A stretch of 19,682 nt of DNA, from positions 1 to 19,682 of the forward strand of contig CAILMU010000106.1 in the NCBI GenBank assembly GCA_903835325.1. Reading direction: 5' to 3'. This document shows positions 7,656 through 12,748 of this stretch, piece after piece; the first letter of the stretch is position 1, and each line of letters begins with the position of its first letter. The notes under the pieces were generated by a model, which searched no databases, was not told where the DNA came from, and saw only the letters and a list, made by a program, of their open reading frames with translations. This stretch comes from an uncultured Microcaldota archaeon. Lineage in GTDB: Archaea > Micrarchaeota > Micrarchaeia > Anstonellales > Bilamarchaeaceae. The position numbers and the translations under genes were made by a program.

Positions 7656-9158
7656 TCAGTCTATCATGCGCTCGAGGAGCTTCGGTTCGAAATGCGAATT
7701 GGTGGTGTTGTAGCAGTAGTAATACCCCAGCCCCATGATTCCAGTATCGCTGTTTTTCCCGAGCACATCATCCTCATGCCACAGCCCGATGCCGTGCCCC
7801 AGGGCCTCATGCGCAGTGACAGTGGTCGCTCCCAGGATTTCCGGATGGAGCCATGCCTCGAGCGAGATGACGCCGCAGCCGAAATTCCCCCGCCCGCGGT
7901 AAGAACCCCACGCCGCGCCGACCGACCCCCCGCACATGTCCCGGTCGCTCAGGTCAACCCCTTCGGCGCACCTGGTCAATTTGTCGCAGCTGGTGGTGTA
8001 GGTATAATTGTCCCGATCGAGCATGCCCCAATCCGGGAAAATCGCATAGACAGTATAAATCGAAAGGGATTCCGGTCTGAGGGCCTCCCCCTGGAGGCAC
8101 ATAGGCCAATAATACGCAGTCCTGTTTGAATCATTCACCTGAAACCGGTATCCCTCGATCGTCTTCTCTCCGATCACAGGTGTCGGATATACCTCATAGC
8201 TTGCCACCGATACCCCGTTGAGGTCCCGATTATACGCTTCTACGGACGAGTTGATTAGGTAGGTTATCTTCTCCTTCCAATCAGAGCGCGGCTGGCGGTC
8301 TTTAGGGACGAGGTAGAACGCATATACCATGACTTTTCTCTCGTCTATGCCGGCATTGTCATATTCATGCACTTTTGTCGGCGTTATGCACTTGTTGTCT
8401 TTGCATGCCTGGCCATACGGGCAATCTGTGAATGCGCAGCATAAGCTTTCGGAAACGCAATCTTTTCCGCATAGCTTGAGGCCATCCGAGCACGGCTTGT
8501 AGATGGCGGTGAGCAAGACTTTGCCGGTGTACGTCACCCCTCCTACGACTGTGAGATTGGAATAATCATAGGGGTAAAAGCCCTCTTTGGAATATTTCAC
8601 ATAGTAGGTGTCCGGAGGGATATTCTTCACGCTATAAGAGCCGTTTTGCGATATCACGGTGCTGAAATTCGATTTCTTGCCCACGAACAAGACCGTAACG
8701 TTGGCCAGGGGCGTTCCTTTGGAATCGTACACCGTGCCATGCAACTCCCCGTATTGGTTTAACCCTTTCAGCACGACATCCTTCTGGTATGCCTGCCCAT
8801 CCGCGACCGTGAAGCCGGAATATCCGTAGATGTAATAGCCGTCTTTGGAATACTCCACCGAGTATGTATCCGGCGGGATGTCTGTGATGTCATAAGACCC
8901 ACTGTCACCTGCGGATACGCTGAAGCTTGATTTCGCTCCTTTGAATGAGATCGTGACGTCAGACAAAGGCGCGCTTTCAGAGTCTGTCAGCTTCCCATGG
9001 AGGCTGCCGTTCTGATATCCTGTTTCTTCTGGATTGAACGGATGGATGCTGCCATTTTGATGCCCGTTCTCTTCGGGATTGAACAGGTTGCAGCCTGTGC
9101 ACCCGTATAGCATCAGAAGAGAAAACGCGACCGCTATGGCGGCTAACATCCCCCGCAT
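7656..9158 (-). CDS. Secreted lipoprotein metalloprotease (metzincin-like) with two CpD-like repeats
   Basis: The 500-residue protein begins MRGMLAAIAVAFSLLMLYGC, a signal peptide with lipobox LYGC and acylated C20. Residues 25-55 hold two copies of FNPEE-x-G-x-QNGS-x-H. Two carboxypeptidase-regulatory-like (beta-sandwich) repeats follow at about 53-135 and 137-220, sharing LHG, SYDITDIPPDTY/SYSVKNIPPDTY and KDGYY/KEGFY. A cysteine-rich linker (about 221-262) has at least eight Cys. The C-terminal domain has HEALGHGIGLWHE at 450-462 and a Met-turn-like TGIMGLG with M475, as in metzincin zinc proteases, but with HExxxH instead of HExxH. The reading frame is open upstream to 9395; the ATG at 9158 is chosen because the TATA box at 9180-9189 lies about 27 bases before it and the signal peptide starts there. 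Substrate unknown; proteolysis at the cell surface is inference. Confidence 0.82.
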   Translation of the reverse strand: MRGMLAAIAVAFSLLMLYGCTGCNLFNPEENGHQNGSIHPFNPEETGYQNGSLHGKLTDSESAPLSDVTISFKGAKSSFSVSAGDSGSYDITDIPPDTYSVEYSKDGYYIYGYSGFTVADGQAYQKDVVLKGLNQYGELHGTVYDSKGTPLANVTVLFVGKKSNFSTVISQNGSYSVKNIPPDTYYVKYSKEGFYPYDYSNLTVVGGVTYTGKVLLTAIYKPCSDGLKLCGKDCVSESLCCAFTDCPYGQACKDNKCITPTKVHEYDNAGIDERKVMVYAFYLVPKDRQPRSDWKEKITYLINSSVEAYNRDLNGVSVASYEVYPTPVIGEKTIEGYRFQVNDSNRTAYYWPMCLQGEALRPESLSIYTVYAIFPDWGMLDRDNYTYTTSCDKLTRCAEGVDLSDRDMCGGSVGAAWGSYRGRGNFGCGVISLEAWLHPEILGATTVTAHEALGHGIGLWHEDDVLGKNSDTGIMGLGYYYCYNTTNSHFEPKLLERMID

Positions 9159-9179
9159 GATTTGGTATCTGGTCGCTAT

Positions 9180-9189
9180 CTTATAAATA
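9180..9189 (-). promoter_or_regulatory. TATA box of the lipoprotein protease gene
   Basis: The minus strand reads ATATTTATAAG here, centred about 27 bases before the ATG at 9158, implying a leaderless transcript and fixing the start of the gene. Confidence 0.65.
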
Positions 9190-9234
9190 TTCTTGGTCCC
9201 GTCCGCCCCCTGCCGGTTAGTCGAATAATTCCAT

Positions 9235-9405
9235 ATGAACGCATTTACTGCCTGCGATAGGCCAAGAGGCCCGCCTGCCACCCACGGGAAGCCATCCGGG
9301 AAAAGGGAGCAGGAAATCAGGGGGATGGCGCACGAGGAAGAGGAGCCTGAGGAAAAACAGGCATCGAAATTCAGGCCGTCCTCGAAAACAGCCAAGCGCA
9401 GATGA
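9235..9405 (+). CDS. Possible small ORF or gene remnant with charged tail
   Basis: A 56-codon frame starts at ATG 9235, preceded by an in-frame stop two codons earlier. The product is rich in R, K, G and P, and ends HEEEEPEEKQASKF...KTAKRR. This end resembles the tail of the protein at 7019 (SEEEEPEPRSKP...SSRRR), including an identical 14-base stretch (GAGGAAGAGGAGCC), and both are followed by a T-tract. It may be the remnant of a duplicated gene rather than a functional one. No start signals are obvious. Confidence 0.3.
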   Translation: MNAFTACDRPRGPPATHGKPSGKREQEIRGMAHEEEEPEEKQASKFRPSSKTAKRR

Positions 9406-9446
9406 ATTTTCCTTTTATTCTTTTTTCCTTTTACTTTTTCTATTGC
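9406..9446 (+). terminator. T-tract terminator
   Basis: Directly after the stop at 9405 are about 40 bases that are mostly T with runs of 4-6, like the terminator after 7561. Its presence suggests that a plus-strand transcript ends here, which supports the small ORF being, or having been, a real gene. Confidence 0.45.
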
Positions 9447-9495
9447 GGAAATTGCGTCTCTGTTCCTTTTTTAATCGGAAAATGGAATTCTTATT

Positions 9496-10128
9496 ATGAA
9501 TCGAGAGCTAGCCGAACTCGTTGGGGTGCTTCTTGGTGATGGGTCTTTGGGCGTTTATTCCTCTAAGGTCAATGGAAAAAACAAAATCCAATATAGAATT
9601 AAAATTACGCTCAATTCTGAAAAAGATCGGGATTATTCGGGATATATCATCCGACTTATGACTGTCATCTTCAAACAAAAACCATTAATATACAAAAGGA
9701 AAGGCGAAAATACACTCGATATCTATCTGTTGGGGAGAAAACACCTAAATTATCTAATAAAACAAGGACTTGTACTAGCGCCAAAATGGGATCGAGCTTT
9801 GATTCCGAAGAGGTTCCTTCATCCTCCTTTGGATAAACTTGTACTGAGAGGTTATATGGACACGGATGGATGCATAGCCGTAGTAAATAATAATGGCATA
9901 AGATACCCTCGAATAGAAATGAAAATCTGCCCATCTCCGATGCAACAACAATTGATTGAAATAATGGCGAGCAATAGGTTCCAGCCACAAGTCAATCATT
10001 TAGAGCGTGGTAAGGTCCGAGTTGTTCTTGCTGGAAAAGAAAAATTACGAAAATGGTTCGATAATATCGGATTTTCTAATGAACGAAATCTGATGGTGGC
10101 AAGATCTTTTTTATCCCCCCACGTCTAA
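9496..10128 (+). CDS. LAGLIDADG homing endonuclease
   Basis: The 210-residue protein has two LAGLIDADG motifs: LVGVLLGDGSLG (residues 8-19, acidic D15) and KLVLRGYMDTDGCI (114-127, acidic D124). It is therefore a single-chain, two-domain nuclease. The region between (KQKPLIYKRKGENTLDIYLLGRK) and after (RPRIEMKICPSP-type strands, KVRVVLAGKEKLRKWF) fits the DNA-binding saddle of alternating strands and helices. The gene is clearly richer in A/T than its neighbours and uses more A/T-ending codons, suggesting recent arrival. It is not inside an intron or an intein: its stop lies 93 bases before the initiator tRNA-Met gene. Both metal-binding acids are present, so it is probably active. Its target is unknown. 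Confidence 0.9.
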   Translation: MNRELAELVGVLLGDGSLGVYSSKVNGKNKIQYRIKITLNSEKDRDYSGYIIRLMTVIFKQKPLIYKRKGENTLDIYLLGRKHLNYLIKQGLVLAPKWDRALIPKRFLHPPLDKLVLRGYMDTDGCIAVVNNNGIRYPRIEMKICPSPMQQQLIEIMASNRFQPQVNHLERGKVRVVLAGKEKLRKWFDNIGFSNERNLMVARSFLSPHV

Positions 10129-10172
10129 GAGACACCCTTTTAAATCGGTCGTCGGATAATAGATTTGTTCTG

Positions 10173-10181
10173 ACTATAATT
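10173..10181 (+). promoter_or_regulatory. Candidate TATA box of initiator tRNA-Met
   Basis: ACTATAATT lies 41-49 bases before the tRNA 5' end. With the usual 25-base spacing, transcription would start near 10201-10204, giving a leader of about 20 bases. A weaker block CTATAG at 10195-10200 would start the transcript at the tRNA itself. Confidence 0.4.
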
Positions 10182-10200
10182 GTGTTAGAATAACCTATAG

Positions 10201-10219
10201 CTGGGTTAAATCTCCAAGC
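10201..10219 (+). promoter_or_regulatory. Leader element antisense to the D and anticodon arms
   Basis: CTGGGTT (10201-10207) is the exact complement of AACCCAG in the anticodon arm (10325-10331), and CTCCAAGC (10212-10219) is the exact complement of GCTTGGAG in the D arm (10265-10272). Order and spacing allow both helices to form nested at the same time, which would compete with tRNA folding. Whether it is transcribed depends on the promoter choice. Confidence 0.45.
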
Positions 10220-10230
10220 AAAGCGGGGTA

Positions 10231-10259
10231 ACAAATTCATTAAATGGAATTTGCCCTTT
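10231..10259 (+). other. tRNA intron at position 9/10 (29 nt)
   Basis: The BHB motif is formed by GGGG (10225-10228) with CCCT (10254-10257) as the 4-bp central helix, bulge UAA (10229-10231) and bulge UUG (10258-10260), with cuts after the second base of each. CAAATTC/GAATTTG extends the inner side as a 7-bp helix. The outer helix is weak, so this is a relaxed motif. It borrows the acceptor strand, so splicing must precede final folding. Confidence 0.85.
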
Positions 10260-10282
10260 GGGAAGCTTGGAGTTCCCGCTGG

Positions 10283-10318
10283 ACGGATTGATTGTTTATT
10301 ACAAGCATTCCGGGCGAA
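10283..10318 (+). other. tRNA intron at position 30/31 (36 nt)
   Basis: The central helix is CGCT (10277-10280) with GGCG (10313-10316), with bulges GGA (10281-10283) and AAG (10317-10319), and inner helix CGGA/TCCG. Cuts after the second bulge bases join G30 to G31 and restore the CTGGG anticodon strand exactly. Confidence 0.85.
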
Positions 10319-10361
10319 GCTCATAACCCAGAGACCGTTGGTTCAAATCCAATCCCCGCTA

Positions 10362-10371
10362 TTTCTTTTTT
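10362..10371 (+). terminator. T-rich terminator after initiator tRNA
   Basis: TTTCTTTTTT follows the discriminator base directly and precedes the stop of the converging VTT gene at 10383. Confidence 0.5.
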
Positions 10372-10382
10372 CAAAACTAGAT

Positions 10383-10910
10383 TCAGGCTACCAGTCCCAG
10401 CGTCCATGCCCCTAACATCGCCAAGAGTATGTACCTCAGCACCCTTCCTGCCCCCGTCGCAATCAGGAACTGCCACCACGGTATCTCAATCGCGCCAGCG
10501 ACCAGCCCTGCCATATCGAATAACGGGTTCGGGATGAACGCGAGGGCGAATATCGCGAACGGGCCGTATTTTATTATCAGCTGATGGGTGCTCTTGTTCT
10601 CTTTGATTTTATCATTCACCATCTCCCTAGCCCCCCCGCCTGCGATATAGCCTGTCAATTCGCCGATAGCAGAACCTGTCCCCGCGACAATCCCGAGGGT
10701 AAGCGGGTCGAGATACCTCCCCATCGCTATTATCGCCATCCATCCCGGTGCCGGGATGAAGATGGTCGCAGAGCTGAGCATGGATATGGCAAAAGCGCCG
10801 AGATACCCGAATTCCTTGAATTTTTCGATGTTATTCGAAAAATAGAGCACGAGCGCGACGATAACAATCGCGAACAGGATGTGCAGGATACCCTCGGTCC
10901 GTTTATCCAT
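10383..10910 (-). CDS. VTT/DedA-like membrane protein
   Basis: The 175-residue protein has an N-terminal helix (about residues 8-25), then the VTT (SNARE-associated/DedA) core: FGYLGAFAISMLSSATIFIPAPGW (re-entrant helix with the proline pair), IVAGTGSAIGELTGYIAGGGAR (G-x3-G-x3-E-x2-GY motif), and FAIFALAFIPNPLFDMAGLVAGAIEIPWWQFLIATGAGRVLRY. This order is typical of the small YqaA-like subgroup. Related proteins move lipids across membranes or affect membrane homeostasis; the substrate here is unknown. An AT block at about 10928-10943 on the minus strand (TTAATATT, CATAAATC) is the likely promoter. It shares direction with the TrmB-type gene but is separated from it by 141 bases. Confidence 0.85.
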   Translation of the reverse strand: MDKRTEGILHILFAIVIVALVLYFSNNIEKFKEFGYLGAFAISMLSSATIFIPAPGWMAIIAMGRYLDPLTLGIVAGTGSAIGELTGYIAGGGAREMVNDKIKENKSTHQLIIKYGPFAIFALAFIPNPLFDMAGLVAGAIEIPWWQFLIATGAGRVLRYILLAMLGAWTLGLVA

Positions 10911-11051
10911 GGTTTCTACGCCCTGATTTATGGATTAATATTGCGGTTCAGTCGTAACGATGTCATCATTATCAGAAATACCTCTTTTCATCATAACCGC
11001 GAAGATAATCGTGTTGCGATAGTCATTAAAGACAGGGGTGCGCCAGGCAAC

Positions 11052-11828
11052 CTAGCCCTTATCCACCTGTTTCCTTGTCTTCGCCATGCCCCAGAGCAGC
11101 TCGAAATACCTTCCGAACGACCTGGCCGCGTCCTCGCTCTCTATAACGAATACTACCGGTTCGCGTTTCCAAATAGCGAAGATGACCTTGTTCCTGTAGA
11201 TGTAGGTGACCGTCGGGGTCTGGAATTCCTTCGGAAGGTACCTGACGAAAGCCCCGGGCTCCTTCTCTCTGTCGGCTCCCAAGGTATCGAGCAGCCTTTC
11301 GTTCATGATGACCCGGATGATGAACCCTATCTCGACCCGGTTCTTGTTCATCCTCGCCATGAACCTGCGGAACCTCAGGAAGACCTCTTCCTGGGTTATC
11401 ACCCCGAATATCCGCCATTCATCCCCTTTCTTCAGGGTCTTCAGGACATCGTCGAAGGCGGTCCTGGCCCCGTTCCAGCCCTTGAACACCTTGGCCTCTT
11501 CCTGGGGCTCTTTCCTCCTAGCCTGAAGCTCCAGGATATGCTCTGTCATCCTTTTTCTCGAGTCGCGGAGCTTCGCCATCTTCTTCTCTATCAGCTCATA
11601 CAGTTTCTCGGGATTCTCGGCTTCGAAATACTTCGTATTGTTCCTGAGTATATAGCTCGCCAATCCCTTCCGGATAAGGCTATCGAGGCAGAAATAGACT
11701 GCCGAGCGCTGAAGGCCCGTCTTCTTGGCTACCTCTCCTGCGGTAGAGCTTCCCAGCTCCAGGAGCGAGAGATATACCTGGCTCTCACCTCTGGTAAGGC
11801 CGCACTCCTCGAGGAACGATATGTCCAT
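11052..11828 (-). CDS. TrmB-family transcriptional regulator
   Basis: The 258-residue protein begins with a winged helix-turn-helix of the TrmB type (residues 1-70): FLEECGLTRGESQVYLSLLELGSSTAGEVAKKTGLQRSAVYFCLDSLIRKGLASY. A helical, coiled-coil-like linker follows (about 80-115, ELIEKKMAKLRDSRKRMTEHILEL). The C-terminal domain (about 118-250) contains GDEWRIFGV and VEIGFIIRVIMNERLLDTLG, an effector-type module with the fold common in archaeal TrmB relatives. The ligand cannot be read. A 20-residue longer frame starts at 11888, but the TATA box at 11850-11857 is about 26 bases before the ATG at 11828, so the shorter form is chosen. It is divergent from the beta-barrel gene and may regulate it or itself. 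Confidence 0.85.
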   Translation of the reverse strand: MDISFLEECGLTRGESQVYLSLLELGSSTAGEVAKKTGLQRSAVYFCLDSLIRKGLASYILRNNTKYFEAENPEKLYELIEKKMAKLRDSRKRMTEHILELQARRKEPQEEAKVFKGWNGARTAFDDVLKTLKKGDEWRIFGVITQEEVFLRFRRFMARMNKNRVEIGFIIRVIMNERLLDTLGADREKEPGAFVRYLPKEFQTPTVTYIYRNKVIFAIWKREPVVFVIESEDAARSFGRYFELLWGMAKTRKQVDKG

Positions 11829-11849
11829 GCATCGATTCTCGGCGTGAGA

Positions 11850-11857
11850 ATTAATAT
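11850..11857 (-). promoter_or_regulatory. TATA box of the TrmB-type gene
   Basis: The minus strand reads GAATATTAATTC around this block, centred about 26 bases before the ATG at 11828. A near-copy, AATTAATATCC, lies about 39 bases further on at 11890-11900; the pair may be a promoter plus operator, or two promoters facing apart. Confidence 0.5.
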
Positions 11858-11939
11858 TCCTTTCTTGTTGTCCAGTGGTGGAGTACAATAATTAATATCC
11901 TGCATTTTCGTGGTATGTTGTGTTAAAAAAAGAGTATAT

Positions 11940-11944
11940 GGAGG
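11940..11944 (+). promoter_or_regulatory. Shine-Dalgarno sequence selecting the beta-barrel start
   Basis: GGAGG lies 7 bases before the ATG at 11952. It sets this start rather than the upstream in-frame codon at 11910, which has no such site and would place charged residues before the signal peptide. Confidence 0.6.
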
Positions 11945-11951
11945 GATAGAT

Positions 11952-12683
11952 ATGCAAACCATGAGAAGCAGAATCGAGAGGAATTTAGACGCAGGAATAG
12001 GAAGAGGATGCAGAAAGGCTGCCCTGACCATGGCTTTGGCCGGCGCAGTCGTGGCTTCCGAAGGAATAACCAAGGTCGCAGGGGCCGAAGAAAAGCCGAG
12101 CCAAACTGCAAATGCTCCTGCTGTGTCTGTGCCGAGCGTCGATGTCGGTGCCGGGGTGAACCTGAAAACCGAAGATACCCGTTTCCGTGCTGTTCTCGGC
12201 CTCAGGACGCGCATCTCCGATGGGTTATTGCTCAACAACAGCTTCGGCATCCATTCTAAGATGGATGGGACAGTCCATAGCGAAGAGCTGAATGCGGATT
12301 TGAGGATAGGGATAATCGGGCCTCTTTCAATGAACGCATTCGCCGGGAACAGCGCGCATCTCAATATCAAACAATACGCCGCAGGAGGAAATCTAGGCCT
12401 CAAGCTGCCGATCGGGGCGGTGCTCGCAGGGGCGAAATACCTCCGCGACACGAAGGCGGTGCTTCCTTTCGCGGGAGTGAACATCGATATCGTGCCAGAG
12501 CACCTCTCGGTCCTCGCCCTTGGCGGCCATACGACGAATACAGGGCTGACAATCGCGCGGTTGGGTGTCACTGTTACCCCTGTCCGAGGCTTACCATCAA
12601 TCGTCCTGGATTCCTTCGACTCCGTGAAAAGTGGGAAGCTGGTGTTCTCGGATTTAGTTGCCGGGCTCAGGTACGAATTCTGA
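11952..12683 (+). CDS. Probable exported beta-barrel protein with C-terminal Phe
   Basis: The 243-residue protein has a basic N-terminus (about 22 residues), a hydrophobic core (about 23-36) and a likely signal peptidase site after AGA (about residue 45). A short A/P/S/V-rich linker follows. The rest lacks membrane helices but reads as about 12 beta strands of 9-12 residues with alternating hydrophobic and polar side chains and tight turns containing DG, NTG, RG or SG. It ends LVAGLRYEF. Alternating strands plus a final aromatic residue are the signature of bacterial outer-membrane barrels; no family is recognised. It is divergent from the TrmB-type gene and followed by a T-tract. Alternatives are a soluble beta-rich surface protein or a cell-wall protein. 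Confidence 0.65.
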   Translation: MQTMRSRIERNLDAGIGRGCRKAALTMALAGAVVASEGITKVAGAEEKPSQTANAPAVSVPSVDVGAGVNLKTEDTRFRAVLGLRTRISDGLLLNNSFGIHSKMDGTVHSEELNADLRIGIIGPLSMNAFAGNSAHLNIKQYAAGGNLGLKLPIGAVLAGAKYLRDTKAVLPFAGVNIDIVPEHLSVLALGGHTTNTGLTIARLGVTVTPVRGLPSIVLDSFDSVKSGKLVFSDLVAGLRYEF

Positions 12684-12688
12684 ACCTG

Positions 12689-12715
12689 GTTTTCTCTTTA
12701 CCTTTTTTCATTTTT
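12689..12715 (+). terminator. T-tract terminator after the beta-barrel gene
   Basis: Runs of 4, 6 and 5 T residues follow the stop at 12683 within about 30 bases, in the same style as the other terminators in the window. Confidence 0.5.
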
Positions 12716-12748
12716 CAGAATCAGTCGCCTTTATCTCTGGCATAATAA

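Larger units (their letters stand above)
10222..10361 (+). tRNA. Initiator tRNA-Met (CAU) with two introns
   Basis: Joining three exons (10222-10230, 10260-10282, 10319-10361) gives a complete 75-base tRNA. Acceptor stem AGCGGGG/CCCCGCT starts with the A1-U72 pair typical of archaeal initiators; D arm GGGA/TCCC has a GG-containing loop. Anticodon stem CTGGG/CCCAG has the initiator's three G-C pairs next to loop CTCATAA. Variable loop AGACC, T arm GTTGG/CCAAT with loop TTCAAAT, discriminator A73; CCA is not encoded. Anticodon CAT is at 10322-10324. Introns lie after tRNA positions 9 and 30, both outside the canonical 37/38 site, and both have BHB geometry. The gene follows the homing endonuclease and converges on a VTT gene. 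Confidence 0.93.

Noticed and set aside
7626..8129. Plus-strand open frame opposite the protease active site
   Set aside because: It is a shadow of the metalloprotease domain, whose HExxxH and Met-turn are on the minus strand.
10100..10330. Group I intron in the initiator tRNA, with the homing endonuclease as its internal gene
   Set aside because: Stems around 10171-10200 look a little like P7/P8, but no 5' exon exists upstream of the endonuclease gene, while exons at 10222, 10260 and 10319 assemble into a complete tRNA with BHB splice sites.
10222..10361. Permuted or trans-split tRNA gene
   Set aside because: All pieces lie in normal 5'-to-3' order and are joined by two short introns.
10584..11891. 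435-codon plus-strand open frame
   Set aside because: It runs antisense through both the TrmB-type and VTT genes, has no recognisable domain, and is rich in residues expected from the reverse reading of real genes.
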